The notes under the pieces: generated by a model
What the model was told of the DNA's origin: nothing
The model's database searches: none
The model's input: only the letters and a program-made list of their open reading frames with translations
DNA from: Isoetes taiwanensis
Taxonomy: Eukaryota > Streptophyta > Lycopodiopsida > Isoetales > Isoetaceae
Assembly: GCA_021234155.1 (NCBI GenBank)
Contig: JAJEKV010000017.1
Coordinates: 12,283,525 to 12,347,524, forward strand
Direction of reading: 5' to 3'
Length of the DNA: 64,000 bases
Position numbers and translations under genes: made by a program
In this document: piece after piece, positions 35,611-48,300 of the stretch
Position numbering within the stretch: the stretch's first letter is position 1
Layout of the letters: every line of letters starts with the position of its first letter

Positions 35611-36347
35611 TGATCTGGGTTGAATTAAAACCAAAGGAGATTTAACGAAGCTGCATTTTAGGGATGGAAAAAATTCTTGAACCCTCGCATGTGAGTCGGC
35701 AACGAGAGACGGTTGTAATAGCGTTAAGGGCCGATGGTGATGGCGGATCCATGAAGCGCCCAAGTCCGTGGCCATGGTGTATTAGGTATCCCGCTGCCTC
35801 GTCCATCTTCAGCTATGGCGCCACTCAAAATGACCTCTGCCTTTGAAAAATTGCATCCATCGTGCAATTCGTCGGGTGGGATTCGATTTATTGATGAAGG
35901 GGGAAAGGAAAAGCAAGCAAACAAAAAAAGGACGTTTACAACCACATGATTTCTCCTCTTCAACAAAACCAATGGCCGCTCCAACCCTCACCAAGACTTG
36001 AAAGTATGCTGCCGGATCCTACTGAACGCTGGAGTACTCATTCCGTCAATTGCCTTTCTTGCATTAAAGCAGACTGTATTCTCTTCTTGCTAGCATATTT
36101 TCGTGCCCTAAAATGCTATCCACGAGGCTTGCATGTTGAGCCCTAAAATAAAAAGAGGGCTTTTGTTGTGAGCCCTTGGATGTTAGACCATTGAAAAAAA
36201 AAAACTAAATCAACGACTAAGAAATGGTGCACTCTAGATGTACGCATTAGTACGTCCATTCGAATACGCCATGAAATCTTAGGAAAACCTTTGTGAAAAG
36301 CGTACAAAAACACAAAGGAAACCCCCTGTTATTATGCTACATATTAC

Positions 36348-37095
36348 CATATCAGATCCATTCTACCTTACCTTTGGCTTAATAATGTGGTGCCTAAAGC
36401 TACTAACTGGAACTTGGATGGCAAATGTCATTATAAGGTAAGCAAGGTCTATTCAATCATTAATGAATCTGCTGCCCCCTCAAAAGCTTCATCCAAATGG
36501 TCTATCTCTGATGTGGATAGCAAGATTCTGTTTAATGAAGTATGGCACTCTTATTGTTTTCCTAAGATAAGTTTCTTTATCTGGTTACTGGCAAATAAGA
36601 GCATTTCTACATTACAAATGATCTCCAGAAGATATGAGAACATCTCCCCAAATTGCCAGCTTGCTTGCAATATGGAAGAGAGTACTGAGCACATTTTTCT
36701 ATGTCCAAAGCTTAACTCTTTCTGGTCTTGGTTCAATGAGAAGCTAGGCTTTCTCTTCCCTATGAAAGTTAATGGCAATCTCTTATCCTATATTCAAAAC
36801 AATTGTGCCTTTGCCAATTCTATTATGTTCATTGCCTTATGGAATATTTGAAAAGCAAGAAATAGAGTTGTGTATGGTAAAAAGAACTCTATCTTTTGGA
36901 TTAAGATGCATTTCCAGCTTGACATTGAATCTACTGCAACAGCTCACAAAAGGAAATTGGCTGACAAATATAACAGGAAGTGGGACTCAATTGGTGCCTT
37001 TAGGGGGGCTTTTGATTTGTTTGTCTCTAATTTATGTGTTATTAATTCTAACTCTGTTTTTTGTGATGATGCTAGCATATCTGAGAGTATCTAAA
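36348..37095 (+). pseudogene. LINE ORF2 C-terminal part (zf-RVT domain)
   Basis: Continues the LINE frame after the insertion. FPKISFFIWLLANKSISTL, CQLACNMEESTEHIFLCPKL and FWSWF form the zf-RVT zinc-binding region found at the end of plant LINE ORF2. TGA at 36849-36851 interrupts WNI-KARNRVVYGK, where TGG is expected. The frame then runs to TAA at 37093-37095. Confidence 0.88.
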
Positions 37096-37855
37096 GAAAG
37101 CCTTGGAGAGTTGGGTGACACCAAGAAGGATTCAGATCAAGAACTTGAGCCTTTCTGGAGCAGCATAAATTCATCTCAATCTGATATAGGCATGAAATCA
37201 AGTCTACCTGAAGCCTTCTGCAGAGAAGTGACCCAGATGTTCTGCATGTTTGACTTTTTATCTATGTACGACTGTTACATGTCAGTGAATCAGTTCATAA
37301 GATACAGGGAGCAGTACTATACGCATAGACTTTTGGCAGATCTATATGGTTCCTTACTCTGCTTATGTGGATCAGAGTCCTCTTGCATTGATGACGTTGC
37401 CGACAAGACCGAAGATTCCTACATTTTTGGATCTGCTGCACCTTTCTAAGCATACTTTAATGCCAAATTGGATTCCCTTTGCTCCTAGGCCTGTCAATAT
37501 CCTAAACCTACATTGGAACTTCTGGGATTGTTTTCTCACCAGCCTGAACATCCTTTGCTCAACCCTGCTTCCTAATCTTGTTTTGGTTTTAGCTAATACA
37601 GGTAACTATAGAAGTTTGCTGGGGTCGTGACTCTTTTTCCTTCATCAACAGACTGTTAATTGTTAATCTTGACTTATTAACTGGTCAAACTTTAAGTCTG
37701 ATTACATCTTTTGACTAGTTCTCCATTCACCTCATGGTGATAGACACAATCTAGGGACATTTTGTTTCATTGATCTATGCTATGTTTAGCAGATCAACCA
37801 TGTACTGTTTTTCTTGATTAATGGAAAAACCAATTCTTACCCTCAAAAAAAAAAT
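37096..37855 (+). other. LINE 3' UTR and A-tail
   Basis: Non-coding after the ORF2 stop. It closes with ATTAATGGAAAAACCAATTC and an A-run at about 37846-37855, then TATATC repeats. An alternative frame is open to 37449 but has no known domain. Confidence 0.6.
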
Positions 37856-39420
37856 ATATATCTATATATCTATATATCCAAAGGCTGGCATAGGCACAAT
37901 GTAACATCATAGATGGATCTTCTTACGTGGATATACCATATTCATGATCAGCATTTTCTTGCTAAAACTGTAATCCATGTTGCTGGGATTTCTAGGGTGC
38001 ACCCAAGGATCTGGGATTGCTACACAAACATAAAGGGCTATTACTTGTGACACACCAAGGCATGGTTTAATTTTCTATATCCAATGGTTGGAGTAGGCGC
38101 ATTCTACTATGAGAAATTTATCCTGATAAAGCATTGGAATTATTAACATTGGAATGATAAAAATCACTATTTGATTCTATTTTAGCCTAAATTCATAAGC
38201 TTATTTGGACCTTCACTGTTTGACTCTCCTTTGGGTTTAAATAGCTGCGCTTGTATGGCACTATAATTGCAGGCTTTTGTTACACAAGTGGGAAAATGTG
38301 CTTGCCTTGGCCCATTGTTTCAGAGCACCATCGGAGATGACCAACTATGGCAAGGAGATTTTGCACAATAAATTCAAGAGTTCGATGTCAACACATTGTA
38401 CCACTTAGAAGATTATCAAATGACTTTGTGAGAGGGCATACCACCATGACATAACAATTAGGAATAAACATGAGCAGTTATATGCACTAAGGTATGGAGG
38501 TGTGGGGGACCCCATTGCACACATATCTGGCACAAGAAGTATAGTTGTATAAGTAAAAGCTGGGGGCACACCTCGTCCTCGGTGCATGGGATGGCATGCC
38601 AATAGATACAATAATATTTGGAAAAAACGAGAAGTTACAAGAGCTTTTTGATAAATTCCAAGGTATTGGTTTTGACTTAAACAAAAGTGGTTTTCATTCC
38701 TACGTTTACCATGCTTAACTTCCATGCATGCACTTTTTAGACTTTCATGCATGCACCTTTTTCTCATATAAGGCATTGTTGCCACTTGTCTTTTCCAAGA
38801 AAAGTTAACTTGCATGTTTAAATTTTCATAAGCATTATTTTATTTGACATCACTTTGGAATTTAGACTATGGGAGAAGGTACGTTTGCTAAAGTTTTGCA
38901 TGTCTTTTGTTGACAATGTTAATTTCCCTTAAGGACTAAGGTGATGCATGGTGAAAAGTTAGATCTTCAGAGGCATAGAAGTTTTGACTTGCCAATTTCG
39001 GTGCATTTATGACTACTCATCTACTCCAAGCATACGAATATCCACTCACACGAATATGGGTATACTGTAAACCCTAGTGAACGAGACTGTTTTGTATACT
39101 CTAGTTTACGTGAGATGGGAGCAGATATACAGCATGGGCATTTATTATTCAGAGCCTTTATTTACGTTGAATGTCCATGACACACTTTTGGACCAAGTAA
39201 AAGTGATTTTCTCTAAAATGCTACGTTTAGCGTTTCTGTGTTTTCTGGAAACCCTAAGCGATGAAGCTCGGCAGCGTACACAGTCTTACAAGGAAGGATT
39301 TTAGATGTAGAATCGCCACATGCTCCAACAGTGTACCCTGTACTCTGGTAAGATATGTCAAATCCCTTTTCCATCAAATCTATCTACAGTTTGGCGGTAA
39401 ACAGTCTACAGGCTTGCATA
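37856..39420. other. Unassigned stretch
   Basis: Starts with short (TATATC) repeats. A 136-codon open stretch on the minus strand (38405-38815) has no recognisable motif. No gene can be supported. Confidence 0.4.
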
Positions 39421-39429
39421 CCCTTATAT

Positions 39430-39880
39430 CTTCTCCATTGAAGCCAAGAACATGGATAAGCTTGCAGCTATACAAGACAAGGCTCTTCTGGCCGATTGTT
39501 TTCTAGAATTTGATAAGTGGCTGGGAGCTCATAGATGAGTGAAAGCCATATCTCTAAGATGAATATAAGTGTTTGGTCAGATGCTGAAAAGCACGTTTGA
39601 TGCAGTTGAGGATTCAGCCAATATTCTTCTGGCAGATCTTACCCTTGATATTGATAAGTTCGGTGCATAATAAGAGCACACAGAAAATGGAGAGCCACAA
39701 TTTCGAATTCTCTGAAGCAAAGCTTTTACAAATGACTTCATCAAAAGTATGCCAAGCATATAAGGAGCTAGGGACCTCAATGCCTGCTAAGGCTGGTGGA
39801 GCAAACTAAACTAGAGCTGGAAGCATCAATTTTCAGGACCTTGAGACAAAGACATCCCTCTCAACCAGGTTTGGCGCAAA
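39430..39880 (+). pseudogene. Three exon-like coding blocks of an unidentified gene
   Basis: Three stretches read like real protein in three different frames: KNMDKLAAIQDKALLADCF to EFDKWLGAH (about 39443-39530), FDAVEDSANILLADLTLDID (about 39598-39660) and LVEQTKLELEASIFRTLRQR (about 39790-39850). Amphipathic helical composition suggests a coiled-coil protein. The frame changes without convincing splice sites, so it is either a decayed gene or exons whose borders I cannot place. No family recognised. Confidence 0.3.
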
Positions 39881-40059
39881 AATTATGCTTCTGTCATGCT
39901 TAATCGATAGTGTATATTTGAATTTTATACAACATGTTCTAGCAGTGTATTACTATTAATTTTACAAGGTTTGAAAAGGTCACATCTGGATATGAATGCT
40001 TGTAGTCAGGCCTATTTGTTTCAGGATAGATAATCTAGAATTTATTGGCATTTATATGC

Positions 40060-40680
40060 TGGAATCTATATACTGCACATGTTTTGGTGTCCTCCAAGCT
40101 AAAGGTGATGGGGCTCGGCCTCGAAAGTCCATTCACAGATTCAGCCAGCGAATGGCATGACTTTATAAGGCGATTTAAAATGCTTTTGCGAGCCATTATC
40201 GCAGCAAACGGAGTTTAAAGATTATGAGATATTGAGCAGACTGCTCAAATAAGAAAAAATAGCAAAAGGAAGTGGTTCTTACTTTATTCTATTTTCTGTT
40301 ATTCCATTTCTCTAGTTATTACTTGACATATTAAAGGTTGAAGGGCGAGATGTATTAGTTAAGTCTATCTGTTTAAGAATAAGGTAAGCCAATATTTTTG
40401 GTAAAATAGTGTGCCTTCAAGCGGAGATAATATATGCTGGAATCTATATGTAATCTATATACTGAACATGTGTTGGTGCTCTCCAAGCGGAAGGGCTTTT
40501 ACAAGTAATTATTTGGGCAAACCGAAATTAGTAAGTTGATGATATTGGGCAGACTGCTCATGTAATGAAAAACAGCAAAAGGGAGTGGTTCTTACCCTGC
40601 TCTATCTACTGTTACTTCATTTCTTCCAGTTATTACTTGATATAGTAATTGTATAAGGTTGAAGGGCGAAAAGCCATGGG
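40060..40680. repeat. Local direct duplication, about 320-370 bp apart
   Basis: GCTGGAATCTATATACTG...CATGT.TTGGTG..CTCCAAGC occurs near 40060 and 40437. CAGACTGCTCA.(A/G)TAA...AGTGGTTCTTAC...GGTTGAAGGGCGA occurs at about 40236-40350 and 40553-40670. Copies are about 80% alike by eye. Confidence 0.7.
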
Positions 40681-41324
40681 ATTCTTTTGCTTACCTGCTA
40701 GTAGCTTAGCATTTTACCCTGTTTAAAGGCTAACTTGCTCTGGTTCTACTGCAGGTAACCAGGATCTCATCTACCTCACGTTTTTGGTTGCATGAAGCAC
40801 TCGGAGCAGTGTGTCACCTGCAAAGACATTTGGTTCTTAAAGGTTTTAACACTTAAAAGTGATGAAAAATATCATGAGCGGAAAATCAGCTTCAAACTAG
40901 TCAGGTTATATCTTTGCCCTGATTGTGATTGCAGCTAATGCAATGTAAGGCAATACGCTGAACTTATAAGAAGAAGAGTTTCTATCATTTTGGCTAAGAA
41001 AAGCTAGCATTTCCATTTTAAACAGTACCTAGATGTGCATTACTGTTTTCTAAGGCGTAACTCTAGCTGGTACATGGCATAATGATATCTAGCAGTAATT
41101 TGAATTTTTTGTATTTGAATTCTATAAATGGAAAACGCTGTTTGAAAAGGAGATTTATATTTAAACAATATAGTATGAAATGATATGATTAATTGGACTC
41201 TGAATTTTATGACCACTATCTATGTTCATGTGAAACTCAAGGATGCTAGGCATTTGTTTTTCGGTCGAAAGTGATGGGAACAACGTTTATATGCTTATTA
41301 AGATCATCATTGTTGTACTGTTAT

Positions 41325-41935
41325 AAACAAGTGTGGTTTAAATGTTTGAAACTCGTTTATGTGCTTTTAGCTTGATAAGTGTATAAATCAGACCATGGTA
41401 CCCCTATAAGATTATCCTTACTATAAAACATGGAACTGATAAGTCTGGCCACAGGCTAAGATATCTTGGTCTGTGTTAGATGTCTGGTACTGGTCTTTGG
41501 ATCAGGCCCAGGCTTTGTATATATTCTGCGCCTTCAGTTTACCGGTTTAACTGGTAGTGGTCTTATGGGTGGTACCATGTACATGATTTGTACATTTTTT
41601 TCACATGAAATGGTCGTAGCTTGTATTACCAGTGGTTATCTAAGGTTTATCGGTCTGCCTAAGGGTGCATAAGTATGGTTTAAATTTTTGAGACTCGTAT
41701 ATGTACTCCTGGTTTAATAATAGTCTAAATTAGACTTCAAGGCACACTGGACTGGTTTAGTGTATAAATCAAACTTAAGAAGTAAAGGCCTGTAGATCTG
41801 CAGTTCACGGTATTGCCTATAAGGTTTCCCTTTTATACTTATGGGACCGATAAGTCTAGCCAGGTAATGGATATCCTTGCCTGGTTAGATGTCTGGGCTT
41901 GGTCCTTGGATCAAGTCTAGGCTTTGTATATATAT
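41325..41935. repeat. Local direct duplication, about 350-400 bp apart
   Basis: GTGTGGTTTAAATGTTTGAAACTCGT (about 41332) recurs at about 41674. GATAAGTCTGGCCA...TAGATGTCTGG.(A/C)(C/T)TGGTC.TTGGATCA..CC.AGGCTTTGTATATAT recurs at 41437-41523 and 41850-41937. A promoter-like TATATATATATC closes the second copy. Confidence 0.7.
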
Positions 41936-41992
41936 ATATCAAGCAAAAAAAACAAGAGGCTGGTAGACCAGCCTGTTCTTTAGTTTGGCATA

Positions 41993-43238
41993 ATGTTGCC
42001 ATGCTATGGCAGCATGGAAGAGCAAGACACTTTCTCATACTCTTATGCTCACACTTTGATTTGAACAGAGATATATAAAGACAATGCATCTTTGCACATT
42101 TTGAAGAAAGGACTTGAAGACCAAGGTGAGAACATTTGACAAAGATCACACAAGCATGCCATGGAAGGTGACTCAAGCAAATGTTGAAGACTTGAAGACC
42201 CCTTAGAGAGTTCTTGGTATGTGACGCTACTATTTGAGTTCTTGGCATAACTACATCCCTTGATTTCCATCTTGAGCCTTCCATATCCCTTACCATGAAA
42301 ACATGCCCATGAGACCCCAAATTCCATGCCTACATTTCATCTCCTAAGGCAAATTGGCCTAGAAGATTTTCTCTAGTCAAAACTTCTCCTCACATGCTAT
42401 TCACATCACACACATGCTTACTATACCATCATCATCTCATTCAAGCATAAATTTCCACTTGACTTGGTCATACTCATGGTCAAAGGTCAAATCTCTCTCT
42501 CTAGAAGTCATACTTATGGTCAAAGGTCAAATTTCTCTCTCTAGAAGTCAAATGGTGAGAGAGAGTGCAAAATTCCTAAGGAAAGCAATTAAAAGTCAAA
42601 TTTTGCCTAGAAAATGCAAATCATATGCATTGGTATTAAAATTGACCCATGACATCATTCAAAAGTGGCCAAGTCATCATACATGTCATCCACATTGCCA
42701 TGTCACATTATATACGTGTCACCCCATTGAAATTCCATCCTTTGCAAAAAGTTCTTCAACTTACATGGTTAAATCCATAAGGGTGACATATCATCTTGCC
42801 ACATCATCACCAACACTTCTACATCATCATCCACATGTCATACACATCATGTCCACCTCATCTCATGTTTTGACTAGAAAAAATATTCTTAGCCCACTTG
42901 TTTGACACCTCATTACCCCTACTTACCATGTCATCCTCACATTGCCAACTCATCATGCCTACATGCCACATCACCATCCATATACCCCTTTTCAAGGCAA
43001 GAATACAAAAAAGCTTCTTTGCAAAAAAGATTCCACCATCCTTGAGAGCATAAAAAAAAGATCCTTTTTGCAGAAAAGAAATTCAAAAAATTCGTTTATT
43101 TGGGCCTTCATATGTGATTTTTTGGGAATCGTGCCCGACCATATTGTGCAAAATTTTTTTCCTATCTACCCCAAAAGCCTAGATTTCCTCATATCTCCCC
43201 GCCCACGTGGTATACCCGGGCGTGTGGGGCGGTCTATC
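41993..43238 (+). repeat. Ty3/gypsy LTR half (B), plus strand
   Basis: Matches 18478-20790 of LTR A without the Helentron-like insertion: it reads ACATCATCATCCACATG uninterrupted at about 42822-42838. It ends at the CCCGGGCGTGTGGGG motif and is fused there to a minus-strand gag. It is truncated on the U5 side. Confidence 0.85.
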
Positions 43239-44537
43239 TTTATCTTTTTTCAAATACTTCTGAATAGGGGGAGGATGCACAACCATATTTTGCTCGATTT
43301 CCTTGTGTCTCATAGCATTGACTTCCTCATTAGCTTGTGCTGGCTCTTTTTCCTTTGCATTGTTCATTCCTCTAGTATGCACAGCCATAATTTCCTCTTC
43401 TTCTTCAATCTCCTGCACAAATCTAATGGAAGCATTTTGCTCATTAGGTTTAGATTTCTCTTGCCTAGCAAAATATTCTTTTACACTACACCTATCCTCA
43501 TAATGTCCCACAGCTTTGCAAAAAGCACACACAGGGCATTCCTTACCAAAATGTCCCCTTTTACCACATTTTGTACAAGGCCTATACCAGCAGTAATCAG
43601 AGGAATGAGAATTTCTTGAACTGTGAGCACAAGGTGGATAAACTTTCTTCTTAAATTTGGAATTCTTCATCTCTTGAAGTTGCTTGGTCTGGCACTTTGG
43701 TTATCTCAGCTCTCACATCTGCTACAGGACCTTCAGTATCCTCCATTTTTGTTTTCTTTTTTTCTTTCTGAATAGCATATATTGGTACAGGTCCTGATCC
43801 CATATATTTTTGCTCATAATCTGGAATAAAAGGATCATGAAGTGAGTGCATATCATCTGGTAAGTAAGAAATCATATCTGCAATTTCAGTAGCTTTAGTG
43901 AAAGCCTTATGTATCGTGTCAAAGCCTTCTTGTTTTTGGATCTTAAGCATCTTCCTGCATATTCTTGGTCTACTGCTCAAACCTCTGATAAAAGATGCCA
44001 CAAGGTGCAAAGTATGGTTAGGAACTTGATTAATCTGACACTTGACAAGATAAAGATTAAACCTTTCCACGTAGTGGTGAACACTCTCACCATGCTTTAT
44101 ATGAAAGGTTTGCAGTTCAAAAATCAATCCTGAGGATCCAAAAGCTTACCAAACCTTGCCAAGAATTTCTTGACCCATTCATCCCAAGAGTTAGCTCCTA
44201 AACTCATAACATACTCAAGCCAAGCTCTAACCTCATCATCCTTGAAACACTTTGTAAACTCAGAGAATTTGCAACCTTTCTTGTGTCCATATTCTTGGTA
44301 ATACTCCTCAAAAGTTTTTAGAAAATTGTTAGCATTCATGCTTGGATCAAAAGTAGGAATAGGAATTGGCATATTCAACTCAAAGTAATGACAAGGCATA
44401 CCTGTGTTTGCTTGTATACTCACAGGAGGCACTGCAGCAGAGGCTTCATGATTCTCCTGTGCTTCAGCATGCTCAGATGTTTCATTAGTTCTCCTAGGAG
44501 CCATGTGTTCAGGAAAATATCTCGGTAGAACCTCCAA
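43239..44537 (-). pseudogene. Ty3/gypsy gag, copy 2
   Basis: On the minus strand it starts MAPRRTNETSEHAEAQ (ATG at about 44504; an upstream in-frame MEVLPRYFPEH is in the leader). Capsid blocks match copy 1 and include the GCKFSEFTKCFKDDEVRAWLE segment deleted there. The second and third zinc knuckles are intact (CTKCGKRGHFGKEC, CAFCKAVGHYEDRC). The first has a Ser in place of its second Cys (CAHSSRNSHSSDYC). Damage: a 1-nt deletion at about 44127 (CAGGATTGATT against CAGGATTTGATT in copy 1) and a small deletion near 43670. It is broken off at 43239 where LTR B begins. Confidence 0.9.
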
Positions 44538-45085
44538 AATGATGAAGGTGTTCCTGGCAAAACCTTCAACCTCAGCAGTTTAGAACCTCCAGGTTGCTTG
44601 AGGCAACCAATCTGAGTGAAAAAATCCCAAGAAGAATGCTCAAATAGTGCTTAAGAACAGTTTTCCCTAACAAGAATGCATGCCAAATGCAAACTAAAGG
44701 GATATTATCATGATTCTTGATTCCCTTGAAGGATGTTGGAAAAAGAGTCTGATAGATTTTGATGAGGGCAAGCTTGTCAAATGAGCATTCCTGACTAGGT
44801 CAATTTTTGGTCAATATCCCTGGCAGAGAGTTGAATTTTCAAACTCAATAAAGGTAGCCTCTTTTTGAGATCTAAGGCCTCAATCCCCTTGTAAAATGTC
44901 TGCACACTATGTACCAGAAAGCCCCTTGCAGAAAGATGTCTCTGTTTGGAATTTTTGATTTTTTGATGACTGCCTGCTACAGAAGAATGAACAGCAGATG
45001 AATTGGGATTTGGTAGATGTTTAAATGCTCTTTTTTTGCTTTTTTGTGGAATATCAATGCTTACAATAACTGAGAATGAACTGAT

Positions 45086-45806
45086 TTTTTTTGTTGAAGG
45101 ACGTCAGACTTTATTCAATCAAAGAGTCAAATACAAGTATAAATGCAGAGACAGGAATAAAATCTCAGCGGATAAGCGGAGACCCACCGAGTGAAGCAAC
45201 CTGCCTAAGCATAAGAGTGCACATCCAAAAACTCCTCAAAAATCAATCGCCTCTTGCGAGGGGCAAGTGAAGAACAATGATACGACTTTACAATGTAACC
45301 TTGAGCTTCTTGGAGAACACGATTATCTGCCACATCCAGACCTTTGAAGATTACCAATCTTCATCTTTTCCAGATAGTCCAAAGCAACCATCCTGCTGCT
45401 AGATGAAAAGCCTGGCCTTGTAACTATGTCCAGGTACTTGGGTAAATTGCCAAAAGCAGTTGTTGACTTGTTAGTGAAACCTGAAAAAGGGAAAACAACC
45501 AGTCCCATACCTGTCTAAGGTGTTCACACATGAAAAAGCAATGCTCAATGGTCTCAGATCCACGCTTGCATACTGGACACTGATTTGATATTCTAGGGTT
45601 AAACTTATGGACAAGCACATTAACCCGCAGACACCTATGAAGAATCTGCCACCAAAGAACTGCCACTTTAGGATGAAGTAGCTTATCCCATGCCCAAGAC
45701 CACACCTTCTGCCATTGAAGAGGAGGAAGTTGAAGAGACGACTTATTAGACGGAGGAAGAATATCAGTATCAAGCAACAACTGATACATAGAGTTCACAA
45801 GTTTGC
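45086..45806 (-). mobile_element. 5'-truncated LINE with 17-bp target-site duplication
   Basis: The 17-bp ACTGAGAATGAACTGAT lies on both sides (45069-45085 and 45807-45823). On the minus strand the insert ends in an A-run next to the left duplication. It encodes only the end of ORF2, so it is a dead-on-arrival copy from target-primed reverse transcription. Confidence 0.95.
45424..45798 (-). pseudogene. LINE ORF2 zf-RVT domain fragment
   Basis: On the minus strand: HPKVAVLWWQILHRCLRVN, NQCPVCKRGSETIEHCFFMC and RQVWDWLF, the zf-RVT zinc-binding region of plant LINEs. It differs from the LINE at 28-37 kb and belongs to another family. The frame opens at the truncation point. Confidence 0.85.
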
Positions 45807-46723
45807 ACTGAGAATGAACTGATGAAGGCTACTTGAGCATAATGTAAGTGTGGAGTTGCACTAACAGATCAGTGACCTTATGGTGCAGGCATAAACTTCT
45901 ACCAATGAATCAAGCCAACACTACGAGTACCATACACTTGTACTACAGATGATTATGTGCAATGCTTCTACCCTTTCTCTTTTCTTAAAGTGAGATGCGA
46001 AGGCTAATAATGCACAGAAGTGATGTCTATCACAAAATCATCAGGAAACACTCATAAATTTCTCAACAAGGCTCGAATTTTCATTTAACTCAGGATCACA
46101 TAGGCAAACAATAGTAATCCCAAGCTCTAAGTCTTGGGCATAGGATAAAAAAGGTATACAATCAAGTAAAAAACATAAATTTGTCAATAATTTATGCGAA
46201 TCGTCATGCTTAGAAGGCAGAATCAAGCTCCAAATGAGTAAGCCGGTCCTTCTTCAAGGTAATTGATCTTCTTTCACCTCAGAGCCCTCGAAAATCTTCT
46301 GAGCACAAAACCCCCTTTTAAAATTCCCCTGTTTGGTCCCCTTCTTGGCTAATCTGGTTTAATGCTTTGTTTTTTAGCTTCTGTGATGAGTTCTTGGTGT
46401 TATACAAGATAATTTGACAACTCAGGGTAATGATTGGGCAATTGCTTCAGGTTAATTAGCCGGATCTTGGCACTTCCGGGGATTAGGGTTATTGGCAGTT
46501 TTGTAGAAATATCCCACAGGCTGAATTCAAACGGGAGGCCCAAGGTATATAACAACAAACAAATTCAATATAATCAATAAATAATGTGTAATATCCACGT
46601 GGGCTTCGGTACCTCCACCGCCCCACACGCCCGGATATTCCACGTGGTGGGGGGTGATTGGCTAAGGAATCTAGGCTGGGGGGTAGATAGGAAATATTTT
46701 TTCGCAAAAATAAGGTCAGGCAT

Positions 46724-48300
46724 TGTGACGCTCCCTGAACATATACGACCCTCGGACGTATACATACGGGGACTTTCCCCTCCCATGGCGACCCACTCGC
46801 CACGAGCAGGGCCCTCCGTCTGACTCGGGCCATCTATAAGAAGATGCCCAAGTGAAGGACACAGAGGGGTCATTCGGCCCACGCCTTCAATGGGGCTCCT
46901 ACGTCGCGAAAGCGTGAATACATGTTAGCACACATCATAAATCATATATAAATAACCACCACGAAGGGTGGCAGATCCATCCAAGTACTAACGGCAAAGA
47001 ATATGCATCTAATCCTAAGGAAAACACCCCAAACCCATGGTTCTACCCCCTCCCGACTCCAAAGAGGATCGACCGACGGCCAGGTCTCAAGAGATCAGCA
47101 GACCGAATCTTGACATGGCGCTATCGGCATAGAACATCGGCTAGGGTTGTCCACTCCATCCGCCCTCCCCCGCACACTTTGCGTGAGGAGTCGAATCATG
47201 CTATGGCGCCACTATAGCCTTCCCACACGCAGACTCAAGGTATCACCCTTCGAGCCTACTACAGGTTCATGAAGCCCCGTCCGATGAGGCAGGTCGGGAA
47301 GCGCCCCTTCCGTGATCACAAGGGTTCCATGGGTGGACTAGAGAATACGTGCGCGCGCGGCACCCCCGCATCCGCATCCGACTTACTGCCCTAAATCTAC
47401 TCAAAGTACAGGATGCCCCATGCGGGTCACACCTCTGTACCGTGGAGTGTCGGACCCATACCCGGCCCTGATCGCGCCTAGCTCACCGGGCCTATTATTA
47501 GGCCTAGTCCACCAGAGGAGTCTCGGGAGCCTTTTATGTTCGTGCAAGACCCCACCCCCACTTCACCACCTGTGTCCCTTGTTTGGTGCTAAGTCACCCA
47601 TAGCATCCACGACTCGGTGGTCTCTTGTACACAGCCGCATCTAATGGGAATAATACAGGGGCTCTATCTAGGAGCATACTACAATACATGGGCTCAGAGG
47701 TCTCTACCCCCCGTAATCCCCCATCTCCGGAGTGCTAACTAAGCAAAGAACTACTAAACCATCAACCAAAGCACGCATGGAGACTAGACATAAGAATACT
47801 CACCATATCAATCAAGGGTTAGTCTAACAAAACCACAGAGAAAAACAGAGAGAGAACACACCACACGAGGCACTATGCTATAAATCAACAAAGTAACCTA
47901 TTGACTAACCACAAAATCGGTCTTGGGCTGCTCTGCCTCGACTAACTGAAGGCGCGCCGCCACGCTCCTCCTCCTCCATCCCCACTGCTCCCAATTCGAA
48001 TTGGGGCACAAAAGCCCTAATTTGGGTGTCCAAAATGGAAACCCCACCTTGCCCAATCGATTTGGGCCAGGTGGCATGCTCTAGATTGGTTAATATTAGC
48101 TAATTTGGTATTTTAGCCCTTTTTAATATTAGGATAAGCCCTAAATTCGAATTAGGGTTTTGGTTAGGTTTCCACCTTTATAATTTAATTATTAACATAG
48201 CTAACCTTAGCTTATGAATAATTAATGTGCCATTAATTATTCATAGTGACGTGTCACGTATTTATACTTAAATATGCGTATAAATATGTGGAACGTCACA
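46724..48300. repeat. Solo LTR (1,577 bp) with 5-bp target-site duplication
   Basis: Begins TGTGACG and ends CGTCACA, perfect 7-bp inverted termini. GGCAT flanks both sides (46719-46723 and 48301-48305). The host sequence is continuous in LTR A near 20685 and LTR B near 43128 (GGCACGATTCCC or its complement), which gives the empty site. It contains TATATAAATA at 46945-46954. GC-rich and little decayed. A diverged copy lies at 58229-59295. No internal region remains, so it arose by LTR-LTR recombination. Confidence 0.93.

Larger units (their letters stand above)
33953..36347. mobile_element. Composite gene-capturing element 1 inserted in the LINE
   Basis: The LINE reads KMYY to its left and HIRSILPYLW from 36348. 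TATTAC lies at 33947-33952 and again at 36342-36347, so the insertion is delimited and probably has a 6-bp target duplication. The left 415 bp (33953-34368) match 50804-51205, and the right 160 bp (36184-36341) match 53507-53663 of element 2. Between the ends lie a PPR gene fragment and other host-like exons on the minus strand. The left end (ACGGGGGGTTT) and the right end (AAACCCCCTGTT) are roughly inverted. No transposase is present. Confidence 0.7.
28380..37855 (+). mobile_element. Plant LINE retrotransposon, split by a 2.4-kb insertion
   Basis: ORF1 (DUF4283-type), an ORF1-like extension, ORF2 (endonuclease, RT, zf-RVT) and a 3' UTR ending in an A-run at about 37846-37855. ORF2 is interrupted at 33952/36348 by a composite element flanked by TATTAC. 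The start is approximate. Confidence 0.85.
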
